Source: Daphnia pulex (lineage: Eukaryota > Arthropoda > Branchiopoda > Diplostraca > Daphniidae). From it: 64,000 nt of DNA. The stretch covers positions 496,001-560,000 of the forward strand of contig NC_060027.1 in the NCBI RefSeq assembly GCF_021134715.1, read 5' to 3'. Position numbers and translations under genes: made by a program. Numbering within the stretch: position 1 is the stretch's first letter; each line of letters opens with the position of its first letter. Of this stretch, positions 33,201 through 46,700 are shown piece after piece. The notes below the pieces were generated by a model that worked only from the letters and a program-made list of their open reading frames with translations, searched no databases and was not told the origin of the DNA.

Positions 33201-36200
33201 TTCCTGAAATGATGCTTGCATAATTTTATTCGAATTAAGCCACGGTGGCCTGATATCACCCTAGCCTCTGACAAGAAAAAAAGCTATGTCTGTGCTACCA
33301 GCTCTGTACAATACAAAATAATTCTCACTGAGTTTAACAAAATGAAGACAAACATACCTGCAGCGAAACAGTAACAAAACAATCGATTTCCTTGTAGGTC
33401 AAGAAAAGTATTTTCTCACATTTTCAAAAATTTTAAAACAGAAAAAGACGGTTCATAGTCGTTCGCTAAATTGTTGTCTGCAATCTGGGATAGCGATTGG
33501 CCGCCGAGGTTTGCATTTGCCAAATTGCGAAAATCAGTCGAAAATTGACGCAACTTTGTTTTAAAATTATTATCGAGCTTTTAATTGAATTTGTCAAAAA
33601 AATTAAATTAAAATTAAAAATAAATTAAACTAAATAAATCGAATAAAACCGAAAAATACCATAAAACTAGATATTGGCAAAACTAGATTTGCAACGCTGT
33701 TATTACAGGCGCCGGATTATCTGATCTAAAGTTACGACACACATTACACATATGTTTCATAATTCTTGGATTACCGAATCGGAATTTATTTTGATTGTCG
33801 AGCTTGCAGTTAACTCCAGCAGCAGCTAAGCCCTTTGGGCTAATGGCCTTCAGGGCTTTTGGATTTGGTCGTTTGTGTTGCTCTTCTTTGATGCGTGTCA
33901 GAATTATTGACGAGCCTAAAAACATCACGTCGTGTTGCGGCGACCTTAACCGCGGTCTCTATACATATTAAGGTCTTTGCTCATTTATATTTAATACAAT
34001 TCACATCGACGGTTCAAGTCGATACAGCGTAGGTACTAGGTAGTATAGCTTATTGATAAAGTTGACTAGGTGCAATTACAAATCGATAATCTGATAGATA
34101 TCTTGATGCGGGTACACATTACCCTTCAAGGTTCACAAACTTTCAACAGTCCATTCTTTTTCAACTGACTAAAATAAAAATAGGATGTGACCCTATTGTC
34201 GAATCGACCTATACATAGAAATAAATCGCCTGTAACGTCAACAAATAAAAATTTCGATGTCTGTATATCAACTTGGCCTTCCTTTTGTGCATTATATATA
34301 TGGACATGAGCCTAATCGCAATCACGTCACCCGTACAACGAGAAATGGCCGTCTGGATATATTGCAATGTAGCTATAAATGTCTGAGAAACATGTGTGTC
34401 CTTGTCGCTTGATATGGTTGTCTATACCAGCAGCGCTTATAACTGAGAGAGCAATTGGTCGTCTATAATATAGCCAAGTCAGCATGCGAATCGAACTTGT
34501 TATATACCTATTGTATATGCTACATATATATAGACTATAGTCTATGTGAAAAATAAGACGCCATAGCTGGTAGAAGAAGGGGATTACATATTATATACGA
34601 GCGTTCGAATTTTCAAATGCATTTCCAATGTGATGGGCGTGTGGCGTGACGTGAAAAATCAATCAATCGAGCGAGGGGCGCCGAGCGTTCTTTATTTCTC
34701 TGCCATCGGCGGAATTTGTTGTTGTGTGACTGACTGTACACTATATATATCGTATGGCTAAAATCACTCGGCATGTGTGCTGCGATTCAATGTATCGAAC
34801 TGTCTCAAAATGCATATTTTATATAATAGGGTTTTGTATGCGATAAATGTCAACTGAAATACATTTCGCTTAATAGACACAAAGGCATCGATTATATCGC
34901 GCTAGTTTTTATTCGCAACCCCCCGTGGGGCTGTACATGTATTGTCTTATCATTCACAGTGCAGAAGCAAGTCGGCACGTATTTGGAATTCCTGGCCAAT
35001 TTTAAAGCGCAATTGCCCCGAGGGGAGCAAGACGCCATCTTGGTGTCACGTCGCCGCCGGGGGCTGTCAAAACAAAAGAAACGTTTCAAAATGATGACGC
35101 GCATACGAAATATAATATATCTAAAACATTTCTCACCAAATCATTTAATTCAGCTGCTGCTGTCGCCGGAAGGGGGATAGTGTGTATACCGTCTGTTACT
35201 TTGTGATGAGCCGCAGGAAATGAACGCGTGCAACTTTAGAGCTCTTCTTCTTCTTCCTCCGTATGATATGTAAAGACGCGGCGACGTTCTTATTCATCAG
35301 CCAAAAGGACGAGAGCGCAGGGGCTTGAAATAATGAGCTTTCACTTTCGCCTGGGTGGAATAAGAGAGAGAGAGCTACAGAAACCTGCTCCGGCGTCTTG
35401 GCTGCTGGTCTATAATCTCCGCTAGACATCGGCAGTCCCCATCATCAGTGCGAAATCCATTCAAAATGGCTGATGATATTCCGCAGCGGAATATCTCCCT
35501 CCCTATATAAGATGTGCGTGGATGTTTATATGTTGTCTGCTTGATATATATAGGTGCAGCACTGTATAATAGCTCATTATGCGGCTTGGCAATTCTCGGA
35601 ATATATAACGGGGAAAAATATGAAATGGCCTATATCGGCTGTGCGCCCATAAAAATGTTGATGGTCGTTATATTACTTGATTCATCACACACATCTGCAT
35701 AAGCAGGGCTGCTGCTTTATCTGCATGTGTCGATCTGTTGTGCGATTTTCTCATTTCTTATATAACTTGCGGCAAAAGTTGTTTGGCTTCTGCACGTTTT
35801 CCAAATTGATTTCCACGGAATATTGTCAACTCACAACGTTGACAATTGGTTTTAATCTATCTTACGTTATTTCCTCAGGGCGCGGATTCGTCTCCAGCAA
35901 CCGGAAACTTTGTTCCATCTGCTTTTCCCGGCCCTTTTGTCCTACATAATTTACGACGTTGAATATTCTCCTTTCAGTACTAAATTCTTCCAGACACACT
36001 ATATGTGTGCGCTGCTGAATTTTTGTTCGTCCAATGAAAACGCCCAGAATAAAATTACAATTAGAAACGTGAAACTTTCCGTGCGTCAAACAGCTGATCG
36101 ACTTTGATTATTAGGAGAATCTAATGCAATCGTTGATTGCACAATCAAAAGTTTCCACATAACAAACAAAAAAGAATAACATAATAGACAGAAAAGTCTA

Positions 36201-39200
36201 AATAAGAATCGAATAGAAATCAGATTCAAAAATCTGTGACTCTCACACCGCCGAGCGTTATTATTCCGTATAGGAAACAAAAGGGTGTGGCCAAATGCCA
36301 AGCGAATGCGAACGACCCAGTGCTGCTGTACACGGTAGGATATATACAGTGCGGGAGTAAATATTAGATTTCGGCGGCTTGCCAATCACCGTTATATAGA
36401 CGACAGCACATCCTCCGTGTTCAAAAGAGAATAAGAGCCAGCAGCGCTGGTGCTGCGGATATAATTTATAGGCATGTCCCGCGCATTTATAATAAGTGCC
36501 GGCGGGAGAGAAGGAGCTCGGGACAAAACGCCAGACGGGAAAAATTGAAGACAAGCACGTCTGCCAATTTTTTCTCCCCTCCTTCGTTCACTCGTATCTA
36601 TAAAGAATGGACGATGGAGGATGCGGCGCTATTCCAATAACTGTAAAAACACAGATCGACAAGGAAGTCATCCAGCTCTATATATAGCGCGTGCTGGATG
36701 AACAAGCATCCAGTCGTCCCCTTTTAGTCGCCTCTGGCTCTCTACTTTCCCACGTTCTCGATTTTATATATTCGGTCGAAATTCTTATTTATGTCGTCAC
36801 ATCTATGAATATGGCGGGGGCGATAGCCGGGACTACAAATCTTCGATTTCACTATTTGTCCAGTCAGAAAATCTCTTCTCTTTTGATTATCGATCGACGA
36901 GCTACTGCTGTATTATTCGGTTTTCTGCATCTTATTATTATTATCCTCTCGGTTTGAATGCGCGTCCCGCGGATTAAAGTGGCTGAAACTATAGACGCAC
37001 GCAATATGTGCTGTGTATAAGCCAGCAGCATACAGACTGTGATGCTGGGCTGCTGCTGTTGGGTCTCGTTACAATCAAGACCTCTTGGGAAAAACCTCTC
37101 AAGGAAATTGCGACTTATAACATCTAGAGAGAGACCCGATGCTCTGCTAAGACTATAATTTCCAGCAGAAAAGCGAGAAATGATATATGTACAGGGATAA
37201 TTGTCTTTCCATTTAAGTCTAACAATATAGTGTGGGAGTTGATGGCGGAGTTGGGCGGCCTTTAAAAGTTTGACGTGTTCTAGGTCGCGGTAATCTCTCC
37301 TGGAAAAAAAGTCTGAAAATACGGCGAAGAATTAACATAAAATATGACCCGTCACATTTATATAATACGCGGCTAATGTGGCGGTATAGCAAAGTTGCTG
37401 CACAGCTGTGTTAGAATTTATATAACGTCATCATACATTTTGACTCTTCATGTACAAAGCTCGGCAATCAACGTGAATGTTGATGACAAAGTTCAGCAGT
37501 ACATGAGCAATATAACTCTGTGCTCTGCCATCATCATTATCTTAATGTGCTGTGATGACGGCCAGAGTATTATTATAATAGACTGGACCGGCAAAACTTT
37601 CTCTTTTTCACGCGCTAACTTGATATGACCCAATGGTCGTGTGTGTGTTTCATATCTTTTATAGCTTGGACATTTATTTCTTCAAACGGTGACGTAAAGG
37701 TCATCGATCATGGTGGTCATCCTCGTCCGCTGTAAAAAAGAAGAAGAAAAATGGTTATTGATGATTATATTTTTGTAGGTTCACCGCACCCTAAATAATA
37801 CGAGCCAATATTCGGCTATAGAAATAAATAAGACTCTGCTGCTGCTGGGTTATCATGATGATGGCAAACGTCAGTCTCTTCTCTATATATTGAATTGTTG
37901 CATCAGTGAACCCAATTCCTTCCTATAGCCTATTCTTTTGTGTGCCGTATAGAGAGCTTCAAGAGGCATTCACCGAAATCTCGGCGAGTTTCTATTTCAT
38001 CTCACACCATCGAAACCTTTTTTTCCCTTTGCCATTGTGAAACGATCGATTGTCGGAAAAAAGTCTCTTTCTTACTTTGGCACCAGCCAGGAAATTCAGA
38101 GTGAACGAAATCCAAACGCACGGGTACATTCACTGCGTTATTTCAGATTCAATTTTCACCGCATTTTGGTTCACAGTTTGATGGGCGCTGCGTTTAACAT
38201 GTACACAGATGTCGAGTTGATGCATCAGCGATAATTCGATAGGTGTCGCCCAATTTCTTTCCATCAACTATTAGCGCGTTTTTCAAAATTTAAACACGAC
38301 TGGCATATACCGCGTGAAACGCCTGCGGGTGACTGGGGGCTAAATCACGGTCGCTCTCAACTTTTTTCTATCCGAAATATTAAAAAAAAAGAAATCAAAA
38401 TCTGACTTTTTTTAGGGAGAAAAGAAACTATCGGAATATTTCCGGTGGCTAGTGCGTCACAAACGACAAGGGAAAATAAAAAAAACAGACGGATGTATAT
38501 GTACACACATCACATAAGCGCAAAGTTTCTCTTTTTTTCCGTCCCGAAAAACTTTGGGAAGGGAAACCCGTTGAGACCAACTGTTTCCCGTCTTTTTTTT
38601 TTCTCCCGCTCTCTAAAGTATTTGTGCAACAATATTATTCAAATCGAGAGGAGTAGTGAAGGCAAAACACATTTCAAAAAAAAAAAAACTGTTTATCAAA
38701 TCGAATCACAAGCGCCGCTCTTCTTTTCCCGCGGGAATGAAATAAAAGACGAATAAGGTTGCCCGCTGTCACGGCGCACAGCAAAGCCGGGCGTCGGTTA
38801 TAGATATAAATTTGGCGGACCCTATATCCAGCAGCAGCGCTATGTATAATACATCCTCGGAAAGGTATGTGCTGTGTGTATATATAACGCTGGCAATTTA
38901 TCGCTCTGCTATTTATGTATGCACACATGCAGAGCACACACGGATATATTGATATTTCGAGTGGATTTCAATGTAGATGTGCACACCACGGGAATTTACT
39001 AATACGATTTTATTGAAAGGCCTTTTGATGAAAACAGCACCGAGTTCACTTTTCCCCTGTGCTGGCCAGCAGGGTTTTATTTGGCTAACGAGAAACTTAT
39101 GCTCTGAAAAGATAAATGCTGGATGAAATGTGTTCTATATCAAGTGCGACTGTTCATTATATTATTCGCTTTTGTTTCCCCGTAAAGTTTTCTGGACTGG

Positions 39201-40793
39201 ATATTATATATCGTAACTATATATATTTTCTGGGCCGTTTTTCGGCACGGTGCGCTGGTTACGTAAACCCAGATTATAGCAATTGCGCGTATCCTTTTCA
39301 TCATCCCCCCTCCCGCTGAAAACTTTTTGGTTGGAGCTGCTCTATAAACTTTCCCGAGTTGTGAAAATTCAACCCACAAATAATAATGAAAAAGTCAAAC
39401 TGAGAGTAAAATGGAAAGAGTTCCTAGAAAAAATCGATCCATATTAGACTCTACTCGCCATACCAACTGAAACCGTAGAAAATTTGATTGAATTAAAGCT
39501 ATATAGGTCTACTTGGACGACCTTGTATAGCCGTTCGTGTCGTATACAACTCTATACAAGGTCCCCTTAAAAGTGATGGTACACATGCGAGACTACCTAT
39601 TTGGGGTGGCTGGAAAATGGGCCAGCACGCGATATAGTTTTCTATATAGTAAGATGTAATATACCATAAGACGCAGCAGATGAAGGATGGAACCCTGGAG
39701 CTCTGGGCCGGCGATGGACTCCCACGAGAATGCGGGAGAAACAAAAGGACTCGGAGCGGAGGAGTTGAGATACTATAGACGTCATCAATTGATAGACGGT
39801 GCCCCCATTTCCTTGGCGTGACAGATTTCCTAGATAGATAAAAAGAACGGATATAGAATTCTGAATCAAAACACTTTCACGACATCCATCGGCTCTTGCC
39901 TAGAGAGAAATAAAAGAAACTTTTTAGAAGAGAGGCTCTTTTTTCCGTCTTGCATTATTGTCGCTTATTGAATTGGCTCTCTGACAAGCATTTGATGTCG
40001 ACCTTAGAACCGTTCGGACTGCGTGAGTGCTTCCCGTCATCCATAAAGATGGCGGGCCGGAGAAGAAGAAAGAGATGCAAATTGAATTTCGGATTCAAAA
40101 GAGTCTCTCACGAAAATATAGTTCACGGCCTTCTTTTTATAGTTGTAAGTGCGGCTGCTATAGACGATCAGATGTACACGATATTTATAGCTTCTTATCG
40201 TCTATGTAAATGTCAAATATCCGTCGAGGATTTATAATGTGTAACTGGCAACTCACCGATGGGCTTTCTCGTGTTGACCTAGTAAAGGAATGATGCAACA
40301 TCTTGAATGTCTATATTGCCGTTTCTGTTATCCAACCGTGTGGCTATACAGCCACTCACGCTCCATTCACTGACGCAATGTGTGCAGCTGCAGCAGCATC
40401 GGGTCTACATCAGATTGTCAATCCATTTGGAATGGGTGTTGTATTCCGTATAGTAGACGACCCGGCGTGTAGTACTGTTGGGCAATATCGATTTTAGGAT
40501 TTAGTTCCGGGCAGTAGACACTATAGCAAACTATTAGAGAGAACGTACACAGTCATCGATGAGGATTTAATCGGATTAAATTGCGTCTAATGTGTTTGAT
40601 TATTGAATTATATACGTTACGCGCGGGTGGATAGGCACAGCTGCTGCGTTTTGGACGTCCCGGACAACGGCAAAGTGTCCCGCTGGATCGACTAATAGAA
40701 CAGACGAACGAATCATAAATCGACAAGTTTCAGCGAATTAAAATTGAAGCAAATTTACAATTTCGATTGGGACCAGCTGATATTGATTCCATC
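27267..40793. other. Gene-poor region upstream of the receptor gene
   Basis: About 13.5 kb with no gene I can support apart from one doubtful relic at 28.0-28.3 kb. It is AT-rich with many TATATA runs, CTG/CAG triplets and short frames that change strand every few hundred bases. 5' untranslated exons or distant enhancers of the receptor gene may lie here. A small frame at 31318-31370 ends at a perfect donor (CCA/GTAAGC) but has no partner exon that I can identify. Confidence 0.5.
28022..28310 (+). pseudogene. Possible relic of an alpha-2-macroglobulin/thioester-containing protein
   Basis: The frame from 28022 reads GHYSAGTDLSN...ADGEREASYLALTAFEV, which recalls the 'LTAFVLISLLE' helix of the alpha-helical thioester domain of A2M/TEP proteins. 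In the next frame NFDSRNAYIQQNSDENSNQI and QSQFALTTV resemble the following 'A..YLE.N...I.D.YALAIV.YAL' segment. Stops and at least one frameshift interrupt it. These are innate-immunity protease traps. The match rests on short motifs and may be chance. Confidence 0.3.
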
Positions 40794-43700
40794 ATGAAGC
40801 TTCAGATGATGTTGGTGATGATGATGATGCCACTGTTGGTCTCGAGTCTGATTCCAGCCTCCATTTTCCGGCCGCCTTTTAACTTCACTTGGCCGACGAA
40901 GAAAGCCTCCGATGTGGAAGGTGAACTCATCCTCGGTGGACTCATGATGATCCACGAGAGGCAAGAAAATTTCACCTGCGGTCCAGTCATGCCTCAGGGT
41001 GGCATTCAGGTACAATTCCGTTCAATAATTTCGTTCGTGAAAATGGGCTGCTACCCAATACTTGTAACTTTTGTTCCATCAACGTGAATTAAAAAAAAAA
41101 GGCGCGAAAATGAGCAACACGATGTAGAACCTCTTCCATCGACGAAAATACTGACAATGAGAACAATTCAATCGAAGCTGCGTTGCAATTCCAACATTGA
41201 TTAAATTAACAATTGTTTATAAATATTAAAAAAATTGCTTAAATAAAATTCCCTCATCACCCTTTTATTAATTTTGATTCAATTTCAAATACTTTTTTCT
41301 GGCATTTGTGATTGCCATGCCATTTTCCATCCTACTCCACATTTTTTTCTGAGTCATTTTGCAACCTTGTTCCAGTTTCCGGTCGTCCAAATATCTCATT
41401 GTTATGTTTTTCGTTGCTGGGGAAGGTTCTCCATCATGTTGCTCATTTTCGCGCCTATTTTTAATCACGACTGCGTTGATTTGATGGAATATTCGGATGT
41501 TTTGGGTAATTTTGGGCAAATTTCCCATTTCTAATTTGTTATATTAGTAGGTTTGTGGATGAATTATTGAAATGCCTTTTTCTCCCACTTCATAAGCTAA
41601 TTTAATTTCACAGCATTTGATATGAAGCATAGCTATTTTTGTCGATACTTAACTTTAATTGTATGTTGAAACTGAGACTGTTACATTTCCCTTCATTTGA
41701 CTTTACTTTGCTTTTGGAATTGAAATACGTAAAAGATAAGTGAAAGAGTACTGTATATTGGGTAGTAGCTACAGTATACACATTTACTCGTTCAACTTCT
41801 ATATTGATCTTTTATCATTTCCAAGGCGTTGGAGACTATGCTGTACACCATTGACCAAGTCAATCCAATACTATTAAACACAGTCGGTTTCACCATCGGC
41901 GCCCACATCCTGGACGATTGCGACAAGGACACGTACGGACTGGAACAAGCTGTCGCTTTCATCAAAGGTAATTATAAAACACATTGAACGTAGTAACGTC
42001 TAGCCTTTGCTTACTAATGAATGCGGATTAGATTATAGCCCGATGCGTAATGTATAGCCGAGGCTAATAGGCTCGTTATCCAACAGTATTGCCATCAGTT
42101 CGTCATCATTCCTTGTCCAGCAGATCACACAATGGTGTAGTGTATTTTCCCACTTACTTTACGAGCCCATGTAGACCATTAATTGGATTTATGCGATTTA
42201 TGTCCACTAATGAGATCTGCAATTCTATTCCATATCTACTCCCGTCATTAGCGCAAATCGACAAAAGAAACCGTGATAATGTTATACTATCTCTTACTAT
42301 ACACAATACCGTGAACCCGACACTGTGCAATTCTCCCAACAACGATATAAAAGGTAAACACATCAAATGACGCAATCCGAAACTGCTCCTGACGTCCCCA
42401 ACAATTCTAAATATTTTCGTCTATCCTTTTCAATAATTAGGTCATCGATTCGCTTGTTACAAAAAGAGTTCTATCAACACACAGTTAATTAGTGCGTTTA
42501 TTTACTTTTTTGAGTGTGTGACAGCATCTTAAATAAAAAAGGGTAAAGCAAACAGCTAGTTTTTAAGTCGATGCACATCAAAGTGGTTGGGGGGGCCACC
42601 TGAACTTATCTATATAGTCTCTCTAAAGTGCCGAGCCGGCCCACTCAGTGCGTTGCTGGATGTTGACTATTTGAGCAAAACGATTCACGCGGGGATTTGC
42701 TGTATAAGCTGCAAGTGGAAAGAGACTTATTGGTGAAGAGTGGGAGCATTCGACGCTCTTTGGATTTTCTCACAGGGCCATTCAGAATTGCTCCCGCTAA
42801 GTGGAATTGCAGTAGTATAGCGCCGGGCGGCTACTCGAGTGGAAGAAGAAAAAACAAATTGTCGAGTGCTCAAATAAATTATATCGACGTGAATTTCATG
42901 GCCATTATTGTCAAGGATTCGAGTTGGTTGGCAGCCAGTCATAATTTCACTGTATGACCCACATCATGTGCTAATTTGGTTTTCATATGTGCAGGTTCTA
43001 TCAATAATATCGACGACACGGAATACAAATGTCTAGACGGGACCGTGCCGGACGTGAGGAACAAAGTTATCTCGGGCGTCGTGGGAGCTTCGTCTTCGGG
43101 GACGTCCATCCAAGTGGCCAATCTTTTGCGACTCTTCAAAATCCCGCAGGTACCTATATATACCAAGGATCGATCCTGGTGGACGACAGCTCAAAATGAT
43201 TTGCACGCTTTTCCTATAGGTTTCCTTCTTCTCGTCGAGTCCGGAGTTGAGCAACAAGCAGCGCTTTGAATATTTCACGCGAACAATTCCATCCGACCAT
43301 CACCAGGTGATGGCCATCGTCCAGATGATCCGCTTCCTCAAATGGTCCTACATTTCCATCCTCTACGAAGAATCCACTTACGGCATTAAGGTAATAAACT
43401 TGAGATATTTTTTTACTTGGTTAATTGTGTTTATTCGGTGTATTAATCAACATTCCGCGCTATTGATCGTAGAGGAAATGCGCAAGCTATTCAAAATAAT
43501 CCATTAATAAGACCGACTATACGGCCGGAAGAGCGGAAAAGGTTGAATAAGTTAGGTTAAGGGCTAAGTTAAAAGAAGAAGAAGAAGGAAAAAGTGGATG
43601 GATCGTTAGCCGGAATATATACGGTAGCGAGGAAGTAACAGCAGATGTCTTCAGCATTCAACTAATGATGTCTCTACATCTCTAACGCAGTCGTCGCCCA

Positions 43701-46700
43701 TTGATATAGCGGGTAAAGTAGTAGACCGAAAGTAAAGGATCGCTCCGTCAATTGATAGACGGATGGGGTTCTATATAATCCGCACGTGTATAGCCATCAA
43801 AACGATAGCGCCCACTCTTTTTCGCTTACCTCCCAGACACAAACTTGAGTCTTTTTGGTAATATCCCGTGATCCTTTGGTAGCAACGCAATCAACTTGTT
43901 TTCAAAGAATTTATGTGCCACGTCCTGGACCTCTACAACTGCCCGATAAGTAAAAGGGGGTAAAACAAAAAGACCCGAAACGAAAGTTGTTTTCATCGAC
44001 ACAAAATGTTTTTTTCCCTCGACGATGAGAATATAAGGAAGGGCTCAAACTGTCTCGAAAGTTTCTTCCCGCCGAGCTGCTGCGGGAAAATGCTGGAAGC
44101 AGTTAGTAGCCTACCGTCACGCCCCGGTTGTTGTACATATACTACTTGGAACCAACCACTCGGCGCCGTAAACATTTCTAAAAAAAAGGCCTTGCGCCAA
44201 GATAATATCAGAGGATCTGTTCAATTCGTCTTGTGCATTTAAATAGTTCCTTAACACGTCTCTCGGATAACTTTGTTTGATACCAACTGAATTTTCCTCG
44301 GTAGTACTAAAGAATAGATAAAAGGGAATATGTGCAGAGAAACAACAAAGTGAGAAGAAGAGCGACTAGTGGAATGAATACGGAATCTTTAAGAGAGTGA
44401 CGATCGATCGATTCTTTAGTGTGCCGTAACCTCATCATCGGGAAGTAATAATTGGTTGGCTGCTCGTCCAACCAGGTAAAATGTAACCAAATTCAATCAT
44501 TTTCCTTAATTATACGGCCATGCATTTTCCAAGCCGTTTGGTTAGAAATTTTTGCTGAGCTTTCAGGACGCAACTGAAAACAACCGCCGGATTTCTTCTT
44601 CTTTCCCTTTTTTCTTTATGTTTTAGAAATGGCGTAGACCGGGCGCTTACCGTATTATTTAAACGATTTTTCCTAGAAAGGTTTTTTAACTCTGCGACAC
44701 TATTTAACTCTAAAATAAAAATATTCCGGCGCACACACACACGTCGTCGCTGCCTAAAATTCCAGGAATTTCAATCACTTAATAGGTAGACCTGCTTTAT
44801 TTCGGCTCATTAATATGTTGTCTTGTGTACTGATCAAAAGGAAGCGAAAGAGGGGGAAACATGTCAAAAGCTTTTGATCAATAGTGATGACGGGTGCCAA
44901 TATTTGTCTGGTGGCCAATACATAGTCTCGCATAAAAGCAACCCCTCCGCGAAAGCATTAAATTTCCATTTGGCCCTTCAATGCCGTCACGCCCCGCTGA
45001 AGTCCCCCCTTTAGACTATACATCAACTACTCTTTTGAATAGATATATAGATGTATGCGGAAACTTTGTGATCGACTGCTCAAGCATTCAGGGCGTCTGA
45101 TGGATGACAACACTCGATCTTTCTGGCTTGATATTATATAAATACGCATCTGCTTGCAAATGGATTCGCCCTACAACGGTTCAATATCCAACCAATGTTG
45201 ACTCTGCCATCATATATAACATCTTGGAAAGACTCATGAAACGCATTTCTCGATTTGTTGACAGGCGTTCGAGGAGCTGGAAGTGCTGCTGGCCAAGAAC
45301 AACATTTGCATCGCGGTCAAGGAGCGGCTGGTCAAGGACTCTGGGGTGGCCGGCGAGGCGGCCTACAACGGCATCGTCCACAAGTTGAACTCGAAACCCA
45401 AAGCCAAAGGAGTCATCATCTTCGGGTCGGATCAGGAGGTGTCGGGAGTGATGCGGGCCGTCCGGCGCAACAATCTGACGGCCAATTTCAATTGGATCGG
45501 CTCGGACGGATGGGCCGGCCGCCTCCTCGTCTCCGAAGGCAACGAGCCCGAGGTGGAGGGAACGTTGGCCTTTCTGCCGCAGGCTCATCCCGTCAGAGGA
45601 TTCGACAATTATTTCCTCTCCCTCACGCCGCAAAACAACAAACGAAATCCATGGTTCATCGGTTAGTTGCCCAATTTTATTCTATACTTTCTGTTTTTTG
45701 CTTTTCCCCGCTAGGATAAGGATTCCCTCCCGGGGGGAATTTTTACATCGATGTCGGACAAACAAGAAAACTGAGTCCCTTTTCGAAATCCAATTACTTG
45801 TATCGCCTGTATTTTGATTTCATTAACCTTCACATAATATTTAATTGGCAATTGGTTGGCGAACAGAGTAGGAAAACAAACAAGTATCTAATTGGTTTGC
45901 TTGTTGTCTGTAATTAAACAACAATAGAATTTTGGGAAAACCATTTCCAATGTCGTTACCCATCGAGTCCGCCAACTCCTTACAATCAGGTAAGCCACAC
46001 AGAATGTGCAATTTCACATGCCTTGTAGTTACATTCCCAGCTGTGTTTCCGGCCGAGGCTGCAATTTAATATCAAAACACATATGGAATGCTCATTGTTA
46101 ACGCCAAGTTATCTCGACGGCATTACTTTTTCTTCTCGATCTTATTTCTAATTGGCTCAATCTTGTTGGACAGGATTGGCAACGGATGTGCACAGGTCGG
46201 GAGAAACTCACTCCCGAAAGCGTCGAGTTCGAGGGGCAACTGCAATACGTTTCGGACGCCGTCTTGGCGTTTGCCAACGCTTTCAAGTACGTACCCCCAC
46301 TTTGAACCCAATAAAGTCGACTCTGTGAGCTGCTGAGAGAAACAAACAGAAAAAGGGACTTGATTTATACCAGAGAGCCAACAGCCAGAGACTATTATTA
46401 ACAAAATCGAATAAAATGGCGTCAAGGCCGGATCGATGTAATCAACGACCTTTTCTTTTCTTTCTTTTTTGTATTTGAATCCATCCATTATCACAGGGAC
46501 ATGCACCAAACTTTGTGTTACGGTCGCAAGGGCCTCTGCAAGGAAATGTTGCCCATCGACGGCAGCGAACTGCTCAAATATCTGAGACGGGTCGAGTTCA
46601 CAGGTGAGTTTCATTTTGTTTCGCCCATCAAAAGATTCGAGCGCCACATTATTCTTTGATGGCCGTGATGAAATATGTAAAAACAAAGTGACTAACTATT

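Noticed and set aside
34000-34030. GGTTCAAGTC, resembling a tRNA B box
   Set aside because: No cloverleaf, A box or acceptor stem can be folded around it.
34959-35180. 73-aa plus-strand frame (MQKQVGTYLEFLANFKAQLP)
   Set aside because: Looks protein-like at first, but has no neighbouring exon in phase and no recognisable domain.
45181-45633. 150-aa minus-strand frame opposite receptor exon 5
   Set aside because: Antisense shadow of a long coding exon.
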